From Deltaproteobacteria bacterium (GTDB taxonomy: Bacteria > Myxococcota_A > UBA9160 > UBA6930), in assembly GCA_028817435.1 (NCBI GenBank), contig JAPPPQ010000001.1, positions 1-64,000 on the forward strand: 64,000 nt of DNA, in the 5' to 3' direction. The translations under genes were made by a program, and so were the position numbers. Positions 1 through 12,100 of this stretch are shown in pieces (within the stretch, counting starts at the first letter, position 1; each line of letters begins with the position of its first letter). The notes under the pieces are model-generated. The model was not told where the DNA came from. It searched no databases and worked only from the letters and a program-made list of their open reading frames with translations.

Positions 1-110
1 GGCAGCGGGGTGGCGGCGGCGGCGGCGGGGGCGGCGGGGGCGCGGCACGGCGGCGGCAAAGGCGCGCGGCGGCAAAGGCAGCAGCGGGCTGGCGGCGGGG
101 GCGCGGCGTT
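1..110. other. Window edge, GC-rich stretch with no supported gene
   Basis: Very GC-rich, low-complexity sequence (GGC/GCG runs) between the window edge and the stop codon of the giant surface protein. A plus-strand reading frame is open from base 1 to a TAG at 112-114, so this could be the Ala/Gly-rich tail of a gene that starts outside the window. It is too short and too low in complexity to support a call. Confidence 0.3.
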
Positions 111-3100
111 TTAGAAGCGGAGGGAGCCGGTGAGGCGCAGGTTGTAGGTGGCGGGGGTGGAATTGGCTGCGGGGGGGGTGAAGGTGCTCTCCAGGCCGAG
201 GCTCAGGTGGCGGGTGGTGGTGAGGCGCAGGCCGGCGGCGTAGAGGGGGGTGCTTTGGCGTAGATCGAAACGGCCGTAGGGGGTGAGCAGGCCGCTGTGG
301 CCAAACTGGCGGAAGGCGACGCCGTAGCCAATTTCGCCGCTGAGGCTCTGCTCCATTTGGCCTGCGCTTGCGGCGCTGAGGGCGGGGGCGCTGAGGGGGC
401 GGTGGCTCTGGCGCAGGGCGCTTTGCAGGGCCAGGGTGAGTCCACGGGAATCGCCGCTGAGGTCGTAGCTGAGGTCTACGGAAATGCGCTGTTCTTCGTG
501 GCCGGTTTGGTTGAGTTGACGGCTGAGGGCGAAGCGGCCGTCCAGGCCCAGGTTGGGCCAGGCGGCTTGCAGGCCCGCGCCCCAATCCAGGGATTTTTCC
601 ATGCCGCGCTGTTCGCCGGCGGAAATGAGGCTGCTGCGATCCAGGCGGAAGCGCAGCGTGCCGAAGGGGCGCAGGGAAAGGCCGCTGAACTGGTAGCTGC
701 GGCCCAGCTCGGCCTCGCCCCCCAGCCGCGTGCTGCGGCCGCGCACGCCGGGAAGCTCTGCGCCATCGTGGAAGCGGCCGCCATCTACATCGCTGCTCAC
801 GCGCATGAGCGACAGGCCGAGTTTGAGGTCTGCGGCATCGGAAAGCTGCCGCCGCCCGGCGAAGCCGGTGGAGAACATGAACAGGCTGGAGTCTGCGCTG
901 CCATTGAGGGTGCGCGAAAGCTGCGCCGCGCCGCTGGCTTCGCGCTCTTCCGTATCTACGCTGCCGCTGCCGAAGCCGAGCATGAGCCAGGTGCGCAGGT
1001 GGGGGCCGGGCTGCCAGCCGATGTAGGGGTGCAGGCTCAGGGTGTGGGTGCTGAGATTGCCGCGCAGCTCGAGGCCGCCGGCGCGGTCGGTGAAGTTGAG
1101 ATCGCCCGCAGACCAGCCGAGGGCCAGGCCGGCCAGCAGGCTCTGCCGCAAGGGGCGATCTGCGCCGATGAAGAAGGCGGTGGAATCGCCATCGTAATGG
1201 AGCGCGCCGCCGGACTGCTGCGGGTTGGCGCGCAGGCTGGCAACGCCGCCGCTGCCCCAGACTTCCATGCCGGCTGCAAGGTGTGCGGGGTCGAAGAAGG
1301 TGGCGGCGCTGAAGCGGCTGCCGCTGAGAAGCTGGGCCAGGGTGGGAAGCGCGGTGCGGCTGCCGAGGTTTGCGCCGCCCGCCAGGCCCGCGCCGAGTCC
1401 GCCGAAGGCGCTGGCGGGGGCTGCGCCGCCGGTGTGGGAGGGGGCGGCGGTTGCGCCGGGTGCGCCGGTTGCGTCGGGTGCGCCGGGCAGGCCGGCCGCT
1501 GCGCCGCCGAGGCCGGCTGCGCCGTAGAGGGCGAGGCCGAGGGCGTCGGGCGCGCCGGGGCTGGAGGCTTCCGCCGGGCGGGGGGTGCGGGCCAGGAGAT
1601 TGCGGCTGGCGAGGGTGAGCTGGGCGCTTTGCGCGGCCTTGGTGCGGGGGCGGCTCAGGCGGGCGGTGATGGCGTCGCTGGCCAGCAGGGCGGTCTGGCG
1701 ATCCAGCACGGTTACGAGGGCGCTGACGCGCTGGCGGCGGCGGGCGGATTGGTCGGCGTCGTCGGTAATGGTGCCGGTGGCTGCCGCGTTGCGCAGCCGC
1801 ACGGTGCCGCCGCCGCCGGTGGCGGCGGTAATGGTGAGGGTGAAGCTCTCGCGCGGCTCCAGCCTGCCGTCCAGCAGCAGCGGCACCAGAATGCGGTGGG
1901 CCGCGCCGGCCTGTGCGCCCGCCGGAATAAGCGCGCAAATGCGCTGCGCGGGGCAATTGCTTGCGCCGGGCGCAGTGGCGGGCGCGGTGAAATCTTCGCC
2001 GAGCAGCGCGCCGCCGGGCTGCGCGCCGCTTGCCAGCATATAGGCCACGGTGATGGGCCGGGTGGTGCGCGCGCCGCCGCTGAAATCGCTGAGGGTGAGC
2101 ACAAATTCGGCGCTGGCGCCTTCGGGCGCGGTGGCGTCGGCAATGCGCAAATCTACGCGCAGCGCGGGAATTTCCGCCTGCAGCGCGCCGAGCTGCACGC
2201 CGCCGGTGGCAATGGTGGTTTGGGCGGCGTCCGGCCCGGTGAGCGGGCTGAGGGTGAGGGTGAAGCCCTCCGGTGTCTGGCCTTCTTCCGCGCCGTCGTC
2301 GAAAATTTCGATGGCAAGGGTGGTAAGCGCCGCTGCGCCCCGGGCGATGGTGACGCGGCCGCTGGGGAAGCGGGCGCAAGCGCCCGGCGCGCTGGCAGAT
2401 TGCCCGCAATCGTAGGCGGGGGGCGTGCTGCGGCTGGGCGCGAAATCTTCCGGGCGCGTCCGCAGCCCGCCGGTGCTTGCGGGGCTGGCGGCAATGGCCC
2501 ACGGAATTTGCACGCCGCCCGGCGAAAGCTCGCCGGTATCGCCCTCTACGGTGAAGGTTACCTGGTAGCCGGCGCCTTCGGGGGCCTGATCGGTGTTGGG
2601 GCGGGCAATGGTGATTTCCCAACCCGCTATCTGCGCGGGGGGCGGGGCGGCGGATACCACCACGGTGCGGCCCTGGCGCTCGGTTTCGCGCTGCGATTCT
2701 GCCGCGGCATCTTGCGCGGTGGCGGGGCGGGCCTCGGCGCCGGCGGGCAGCGAATCTGCTGCGGGGGTTTGCGCGGCAATGGTAAGGGTGGGGGTGCCGC
2801 TTTGGCCCTGGGCGTCTATTTCTTCGGCGGGAATTTCCACCGTTACCTGCGTGGCGCCGGAAGGCACAACTACGGTGTTGCCCGTTTCAATTTGCGCGTT
2901 GCCATCCGGCCCCGGCGCTGCCGCGGCGGGTGGCAGTGTTACCGGCGCGCCGCCCACGGTTACCGAAAGCGGAATTCGCACCTCGGTGGTGGGCACAATG
3001 GGAACCACAGCGCCGTTGACCCGCGTGGTGCCGAAGCTCAGCGTGTAGCGCGCGCTTTCTCCGGCGGTGAGCGTGCCCTGATTGGGATCGGGCGCGAGAA

Positions 3101-6100
3101 ACACGGTGATATCGTCGCTGGCGCTGACGGTGGCATCGGCCGTGGTGGTGCTGACCAGCGTGCCGGGAATATCTCCGGATTGACCGCCCGCGCCGCGCGG
3201 CACATCGCCAATGCTGAGCTGCAGCCGCTCCGGGCCTTCGTTCAGCGCGTCTTGCGCAATGGGCACGGGCACTTCGATGGTGTTGCCCGCTCCCGATACA
3301 TCTGCGCCGGCGGGGAACACCACGGCGCCCGAAAGAACTGCGCCGGGGGAGAGATCGCGGGTGGCCAGGCTGTTTGCGCCAAGGCCCGCTGCGCCGCCGC
3401 CCAGGGTGAGGCTGTTGTCGGGGCTGCGCAGGCTCCAGGGCACCCGGACCTCCTCGGTGGGGTTTTCGGTGCCGCGCATGGTGATGGTGAAGCGCACCGT
3501 TGCGCCCGGCACATTCGCCGCGGTGCCCGCGTCTTCGTCCACGCTGGCGCTTCGCACCGCGGCCGCCAGGGTCCGCAGGGCGTCGGCAATCTCCGCATAG
3601 GCCGCGCTTGCGCCGGATACCTCGACCGCGCCGGCCTGCGCGCCTGTCCATGCGGATTGCGCGCCGAGTGCAACGGTGAAGCAATCGGGGCCGCTGGCGC
3701 TTTCGTCTTCGGCGTCTTGCAGCGTTTGCACCTGGATGGTTGCGGTGGTCTGGCCGGAGAGATTCAGCGTGCCGCTTGGGAATGCGCCGCCCTGAAAATC
3801 TGCCGCGACGGCTGCGCCCGTGGCGGGGCAGGTTTGGCCGGGGGCATTGACGCCGCCCGTTACGGCCCACGGAATTTGCAGCGCGCCGGGGCCGGGGGCG
3901 CCGCGCAGGGAGACGGTCACCTCCAGCGCGCCGCCCTCGCCCACTTGCACGCGTTGGGTTGCGCTGCCGGTGGGGGCCAGCGAAAGCTCCCAACCTGTTA
4001 CGGCGATGTTTTCGGCCGCGGCGTTGGCGGCATGGGGCGCGGCGGTTGCGCCGGGGGGCGCGCCGGTTACGCCGCTTATGGAAACGGCAAGCTGCACTTC
4101 GCCGCTGGCCGCCGCCGTGGCGGCGTTAATTAGATTGGCAGGCAGCAGCACGGCTGCCTCGGACTCGCCCGCGGCGGCGGTTACGGGCGGCAGTGTGAGC
4201 GCGTTGCCTCCCAGCGTGGCCGCAATGCTGAGTCTGAGATTGGTGGAGGCCGTTGCGCCCAGGCGGGCGATATAGTTGGCGGCCTGGCCGCTTACCAGCC
4301 GCCCGGTTTCGCCCGCGCGGCGCGCCAGCGAAACGGCAACGGGATCGCTTGCGCCAATGGTGGCGGTGACGCTCGCCGTGGCGAATGTGGTGGCCGGCCC
4401 GCCAAAAGTGCCGGGGCGGCCGCCCGCAGTCATGAGAGGATGGCCCGGCGCTTCGCTGAGGCGCACAATCAGCGTCTCCGGGCCTTCGTTCAGCGCATCG
4501 TCGACAATGCCAAGCGCAGTAATCTGGAGAGCGGCGCTGCTGGCGCTGTGGCCGGCCGGAATGGCGAGGGTGCCGCTGCGCGCGCCGGTGGTGTCCTCTG
4601 CAACGGCGGTGGAAGCGCCGGTGATTTCCCACGCTACCTCGAAGCTGCTGGCGACTTCCGCGCCAGTCATATCGAGGCTGAAGCTGAGCTGCGCGCCAGC
4701 TTCTTCTTGCAGCGCGGTGGCGCTGGCGCGCAGCGAAAGCTGGCGGCGCGAATCGATATTGTTGATGGTGAAGCTTCCGGTTTGGCGCTCGGTTGCGGGA
4801 GTCAATCCAATGGCCGCCGCGCTTGCACCCAGCGAAGAGGCGAAGCTCGTCAGACTCAGCGTCACCGTTTCGTCGGGGATTGAATCGTCTGCGCCGTTTT
4901 CGTCGAGGCCGTCGTAGAGAGTCTGGATGCTGAACTGCTGACTCGTCTCGCCCGCCGGAATGCGGATGCAGCCGGTGGCGCTGCCATCCGCCGCCACCGT
5001 TACGGCGGCGGGGGTGTCTCCGCAGTTGTTTTCGGGCAGCGCAATATCTGCGCCGTCTCCCCCGGTGTTGGCTGCTGCGCCGGCCGCCGCATTCTGCTGC
5101 ACCACCTGCGTGGTGAAGGTGATCAAAACATCGCCCTGGCTGGCCGCCGCAGCGCCGCCCGCGGCGAGTCCCAGGCGCAACGCCACCGGCGCGCCTTCGC
5201 TCACCGATGTTTGCGCCGCATTCGCCAGGCGAATATCTACTTCGAGGGGGTCGTTGCCGGAGATGGTTCCCGTGCCGGTGTTTGCGCCAGCCGCCGTGCT
5301 GAGCGACACCGCGCCGCCGCCGCTGCCAACGACGGGCGTTGCGCCGAGGGTAATGGGGATGGTCTCGTCCGCTTCGTGCACCGGGTCGGCGAGCAGGGCG
5401 ATTTCAATGTTTCCGGTCATTTGTCCCGCGGGAATGATCACCTGCAACGCCGCCGGGGTGGTGTAATCCGAACCGGCAACGGCGGTGCCGCTGCCGATGC
5501 TGAAGGGAATGGTGACCTCTCCGGCGCTGCGCGCCGAAAGGGTGACGGGAATGCGCAAACTTCCCGCCGCATTGGCGGCGGGCTCTGCGGCGCGGCCATT
5601 GCCCAGGCTGTAGGTGGCGGGATTGCTGGCTGCAATGGTGGCGCTGGCAGAGCCGAGGGCGATTGCGCCGCCGGGGAAAGTGTTGGCATTGGTTACTTCG
5701 CCCAGCGCCAGGGTGATGGTCTCTTCGCCTTCGTTCAGCCCGTCGCTCAAAATGGCAATGCGGACGGGCTTTGTGGTTTCGCTGGCCGAGAAAGTGACGC
5801 TGCCGCTGCCGTCGGCGGCGGCGTAATCCACGCCGGACTGGCCGCCGCTTACCGCGTAAGCCACGGTGAGCGGCGTGCTGCGCGGGCTGGTGGTGCTGGC
5901 CGGCAGGCGCAGCGTGAACTCTGCATGGGCGCCTTCGGCCACCGCCGCATTCGGCCCTTGCACCCGAACAATATGCGCCGCCGGGTTGATGCTCGCCGTT
6001 GCCTGCGCGGGCGAACCCAGCGCCACCGCGCCGCTTTGCGCGCCGCCCATAGGCGCGCTGATGGTGAAGGTGAAGCTCTCTTCCAGCTCGTCCACGCCAT

Positions 6101-9100
6101 CGCTGTTGGCGGTAATGGACACCATGCCGTCCATGCTGCCCGCGGCAATTTGCAGCGTGCCGGAGAGCGCAGTAAGGCCATTGGCAACGCTGGGGGTAAC
6201 GCCGCTGGCGGTGAGGTCGGGCTGGCTGGCGCTGTTTGCGCCCTGCCCTTGCCGGTGCATTTGCGTCCCCATTTGCGCCGTCCACGGCACGTTTACCGCG
6301 CCGCCGCTGCGGTGGCTGAGTGCAACGCGGAACACCACCGCCTGCCCTTCATCCACACCGCCAGCGCCGGCGGGGCTGCTGCGCGTCACGCTGACGGTGA
6401 GCGGATCGCTCTGGCGAATGCTGAGCCTTGCGCTGGTTTCGCCGGCGGTCAGCACGCCGCTGCCGCTGAACTCCGGCGGGGCAATGCTCACCGTCAAAGT
6501 TTCCGCCGCTTCGTTCAATTGATCTGCGGTAATGGAAAGGCTGAAGACGCCGCTGGCCGTGGCCGCGCCGCTGGTGGGCGACGATTGCGCCACCAGCAGC
6601 ACGGCGGCGCTCTGCGCCGCTTCGCCAATGCCGCCGGGCGCGGTAATGTTGTAATCGCCGCTGTCCACCGCTCCGGTTACGCTGGCTGTTACCCTGGCAT
6701 CCGCCGGCAGCCGCCCTCCGCTCAGCGTAATGGTGAAGCTGGCGCTGCCGCCTTCGCTCAGCGTTGCGCTCTGGCCGCTGACGGGGGCAATGCCGTAGGT
6801 AATGGGATCGTCGTCGGTAATGGTAAAGGTGCGCGGCGAGGCGGCGGCTGCGACTGCGCCGCTGCTGGTAACCTGGCTGTTGGAAACGGAGACCGCGAAG
6901 GTTTCGCCCGCCTCGTTGAGATTATCTTCGGCAACGGCAATGCGAATGACGCCGCTGTTTGTGCCGGGGGCAATGGTGATGCTGTCGCCGGCTGTGAAGT
7001 CGTGGTCTTCGGCGCCGGCGTTGGCGGTGGCGTCGTCGGTATCTGCGCCCACCGTGTAGGCTACAACGACATCCGCGGTATGCGTTGCGCCGCTGAGCGT
7101 AACGGTGACTTCGGCGTTGCCGCCTTCATTTACCGCGCCGCCGCCGCTGAGGGTGGCGGTAAGTTGGTCTGTATCGGTAATGGTGGCGGGCATGGCGCCG
7201 CCGGCGGGCGCTTCTGCGCCGGGGGTGGTTACCGCCGCGCTGAGCGCGATGAGTCCGCCGCCGCCTGTGGGCGTGCCGAGCAGCAGCGTGAGATTTTCGG
7301 GGCCTTCGAGCAGCGTATCGCTGCGCGCGGTGACGGTGATGCTGCCGCAGGTGCCGCACATATTGGCGGCGCTTCCGTCTCCCGCATTGATGGTAATGCT
7401 GCCGCTGTTTGCGCTTGCGGCAACGCCGCCGGGCGCGGTAATGTCGTAATCGCCGGCGGTAAGGGCGGTGTTCGAGCCCGTGTTCATAATGGTGAAGGGA
7501 ACCGTTACCGCCGCGGTGGAAGTGGCGCCGGTGACGCTGATGCGCCAGGTCACTGTTCCGTCGTCTTCGGAAATGGGGGAGGCGCTGCGGTTGTGGATTG
7601 CGACGACGAGATTGTCACTGGAATCGCCGAGCGAAACTGCGAAAGATGTGGTGGCGACGTGCACGCCGCCCAGCTCCGTTTCTGTGGAGTCCGTGGTGTC
7701 CTTCGCCAGAGTCAGAGTGAAATTTTCCTCGCCATCCGCGCCGCCTTCGGCCAGCGCATCTTGCGCCGGATCAATGGTGAAGGTCTTGCTGGTTTCGCTG
7801 CCGCTGAAGCTCAGCGTGCCGCCGGCCGGCAGGCCGCCGGTGAAATCCGCCGCGGCGACGGCGTTTTCTCCCGCGCCATTCTGGAAGCCCCAAATTACAG
7901 ACAGGGCTGTGCCGTCCGGAATTGCCGGGCCGTTGCGGGTGATGGTGTAGGTCTGGGCCGCATCGCCTTCGTCCAAACTCGCCGGGCCGGACAGCGAGAG
8001 ACTGTGGGCGGCGGCGCTGTTCGCCACGATGATGAGATCCACGCTGTCATTTCCCCGGCCAAAAGGCCCCCGCAGGCGGGGGGGAAAGTCTTCACTGGTC
8101 AGAGTGACGGTCAGCGTCTCGTCGGCCTCTGCCAGCCGGTCGGCCTTGATTTCAATGCGGATATCCGCATCCATCTGGCCCGCAATCGCCCGTGTGGAGG
8201 AGTGGATCATGTTGTTGGGAACTCTCTCGCCCCGCGGATAAAAGTCCGCATCCGCCGCGGTGCCCAGTCCCATGGTTCCGCTGTTGTCCGCCTGGCCTTC
8301 CTCGTTGGCCTGCGTTGCAATCCTGGCCGTGTAGTGGAAGGTGATCCCGCCCTCCGCGGCGTGGCTCAGAGTCGCCAGCAGCAGCACCGTGCTGCCCTCG
8401 CGCACCTGAATGCCTGCGGTGTCCGGATCCGTATCCGTCCCGCTGGCCTGCACCAGCGAAATGGTGATATCGTCGTCGTCGTAGACATCCACAGTCACGG
8501 TCCGGCCATTCTGGGCGTATTGAATTGCCCCGTATCGAATCGGCCCGGACCCGAGCTGGCCAAACCGCAGGCGATTCACGCCGCCATTACTGCCGATGAG
8601 GCGTAGCGGCTCATGCCCTTCGCTCCGCTCATCGCCGAGCAGATCCAGCTCAATATCCGCCGAGTCTTCATCATGGCGAATGACGATGGAGAAGGTGGTG
8701 TAGGTGAGTCCTCCAATGAGGCGTGTTCCGGTCGGTCCACTGGGCGCGGTGATTTCGAACTCGCTCGGCTGCAGGCCTCTCGATTCGGTGCCGACCACCG
8801 CAATTTGGAGCGAAGTCAGGACGCCGGTGGCGCGCTCTCCGCCGCTGAGCGTGACCTTGAAGCTCAGCGAGCCGGCCTCGTTATAGCCCAGCACATTGCC
8901 GTCATCGTCCGTCACCTCGCCGGTGCCGCCGGTGTGGCTGATGGTGGCGAGAACCGGATCGTCGTCTTCAATGGCGGTGCTCGCATCGGCCACGGCGCTG
9001 ACATCCAAGGTCACGCTGCCCATGCTGCCGGAATCGAGGCTCAGCGTAATGGTCTCCTCGGGTTCGTTCAGCGTGTCGGCGCGGGCGGTAACGGTGATGG

Positions 9101-12100
9101 TGGCCTGCTGCGAGCCGTCTCCGCCCGCGGGAATCGTCAGCGGGCTGGCTGGTGTGAAGGTGCAATCGGCGCTCTGCCCCGTGCCGCAGCCGGTGACGCT
9201 GAACACAATGCTGGCCGCCGCTGTCAAATCCACACCGGTAATGGCGACTGTGAAGACGCCCTGGTGGTTGGTGGCAGAGTCGCTGGTTGGGGTTTCGTCC
9301 AGATTGCCCATGGGAGCGGTCAGCGTGATGGTGGGGGTGCTGCCATCGGTAATGGTCGCCGTTGCCGCAAAGTCGGTGTTGTGGCGCGTCACCGTGATGC
9401 CGGGGACGCCTGTGCCATAGGTGTAGGTGCTGCCGAGGGTGACGGTGAGCGTTTCATCTCCTTCCAGCGAAGTATCGCTGCTCGCAGTGAGGGTAATGGT
9501 GGCCGTGGTCTGGCCCGCGGCGATGGTGACGCTGCCGCCGGTGGCGCTGGGCATGAGGCCGGTGGGCGCGGTGATGTCGTAATCATCGGCGCTGGCGCCG
9601 CTGATGCTGAAGGGGGCCGTTACGCTGTTGGGCAAGGCCGCGCTGAGGGTGACGGTGAAGCTGGTGCTTCCCGCGCCGCCGCTTGCGCCCTCTGTGAAGC
9701 CATCGCCGTCTGTCGCGCGGGCAATGCTCAGATCCGCTTCTTTCACGCCGTCATCATCTACCAGAACTGCGCTGGCGGCGTCCATCGGCGAGGCGGCAAT
9801 GCTCACCGTGCCGATGGTGGTTGCAGCACCGGTGATGGTGACGGTGATGGTCTCGGCGGTCTCCACCTCGGTGTCGTTCACCTGCGTCAAGGTGATTTCG
9901 GCATAATCGGGTGCGCCATCGGGCATGGGATTGACGGTGAGGGTGTAGGTGCCGCCAACCTCCGCCGGGGTTACCGTGTAATCGTTGCCCGTCATGCTGC
10001 CCGGCGGCGTGCCGCCGCTGACGGTGAAGGTGATGGTGGCGGCCGCCGCCAATTCCGCCCCGTTCACGGTGACGCGGAATACGGCCGTGCCGACCGTGCC
10101 GCTGACGCCCTCGGTGAAGCCGTCGGTATCCATGCGGGTAATGGACGCGGTGGCCGAATCGTTGTCCGCAACGCTGCGATCCAGGGTGGTGGAAACGCCG
10201 CCCGCCAGATAAACCGGCACGCCGCCGGAATCTGCACCGGCTTCGAGAGAAAGTGTGACGCGGAAAGCCTCTTCGGCCTCCAGCAGCCTATCGGCCTTGG
10301 CGTAAAACAGGTTATACGCTTCGGCGCAGTCTGCGCCCGCGCCAATCTGCAGAACGCCGGAGCTGGTGGTCATGCTGCCCCCGCGGGCGGTGGCGAAATC
10401 GCCGTTCTCCACATCGTCGTCGGCGGCGTTGGGAGTGCCGCTGATGGTGGCGACGACCCGGATTGCGCCGGTGACATTTTGCCCGCCGCCGCTGCGGCGG
10501 CAGGCCCGGAAGCCGAAGCCCGTGCCGCCCTCGGTGAGATTGCCGGCGACCCGATCCACAATCACCGCGGCGGGCAACTCCACCGCTACCGCAACCCGGG
10601 CGGTATCGCTGTTGACAGTTCCCGCCGTGAACATCGTATCGGTCACGGTGAGCCGGAAATGCAGCGTGGCATCGGTGGACGGGGCGGTGAAAGTGGGGTT
10701 GGCCGCAGTTGCGCTGCTCAGCATTACATAGTCCATGTGACTGGAGGTGAGCGCAGCGGTGCTGGTGGCATCGGCGGTCTGTATCCACGCGTAGCTCAAG
10801 CCGGTGTTGGCCACGCCTACGGCGTTTGTGCTGCCGTCTCCCTGCAGCGTCACCGTTGCGCCGGGGAGAAACCGGTTGTTTTCGGCTGTGGTGCCGGCCC
10901 TGGCCGTGGGCGGGCCGTCCTGGTTTTGCACGGTGAATACCACTTCGGCGGTTCCGGTCAGGCTGCGCGAATCGGTGACGGCCCAGGTCAGCGTGTAAGC
11001 CCGGCTCGCAACGCCAGCGGGGAGGGTGGGCCAGGTGATAGTGGTCGAGGCCATGGTGGCGTCGCCGAAGGGCGACGGGGAGATATCCGGCGACACCGTC
11101 CACGCATAAGTCACCGTGTCGCTGTCGGGCTCTGTGCCGCTGGCGCTCAGTGCGGTCATCGTGCCTTCGTTTACACTTGCGGCTGCGGTGCTGATGGTGG
11201 CGGTGGGCGCTTCGTTGTCGTTCACAGTGATGGCCACTACATCGTCGTCCTCTGCGCTCATCCCGGTTTGGTTGACGGTGAGCTGGAAGTAGTAGGTGAC
11301 GGTGGTGGGGACATCCGGCGCGGTGAAGGTGGCGGTGGCCGTGTTGGCGTTGGCGAGCGCAATGTAGTTGGCAGCGTCGTTGGCAACGGCCGTGGCGTCG
11401 TCCTCCGAGGTCACCTGCACCCACGCATAATCGAAATCGGCGGCAGCGATAGTGCCCATGGCTGCGAGGCCGCTGAGAGTGACGGTGGTGGCCGTGCCGG
11501 CGTCGTCGAAATCTGTCACCGTCTGATTGCTGCCCGCGCTGGCCATGAGCGCCGCCGTCGCCACCCGCACCGCAGCCCGCGCGGTGGCCGTGCGTGTGGT
11601 CACCTCGTCGGTGACGGTGAGGAGAAAGTGGAGCGTGGTGGGCCTTGTGACTGAGGGCGCGGTGAATTCGGCCATGCTGGAATTTGCGCCTGTAAGCGTC
11701 ACATGGTTCGTATCGCCGGATACGAGCGCGGTATCGCTGCTGGCTGTGGCGGTTTGAATCCAGTTGAAGGTAATGCCGCTGGCGTCGTCGGGGCTTCCCC
11801 CGCCCGCGCGGCGGCTGCTGCGGCCGTCCAGAGTAACCTCCGTATCGCCAGCCTGCGCGCTGGTGTCGCTGCCCGAAGTGCTGGCCGTGGGCGGCGTGGT
11901 GTCGCGCACAGTGACCTGCGGCGAGGTATCGCGTGCCAACCCTTGGCTGTCGGTGACGAGGATCTGGATGGAGAAGGGCCTGGTGCTGCGCGCGGTGAGG
12001 TCTGACGGCCAGGTGATCGTCTGCGTGGGGCTTGCAGGATTGTCGAAGCTGAGGGCGGGACTCGATGTCCATTCGTAACTGAGCGCTGTATCGCCGTCCG

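Noticed and set aside
297-11654. Very long plus-strand frames (about 1278, 1131 and 1013 codons) opposite the giant surface gene
   Set aside because: They mirror the repeat gene on the other strand, translate to Ala/Gly/Arg-rich low-complexity sequence with no recognisable domain, and are expected from high-GC antisense DNA.
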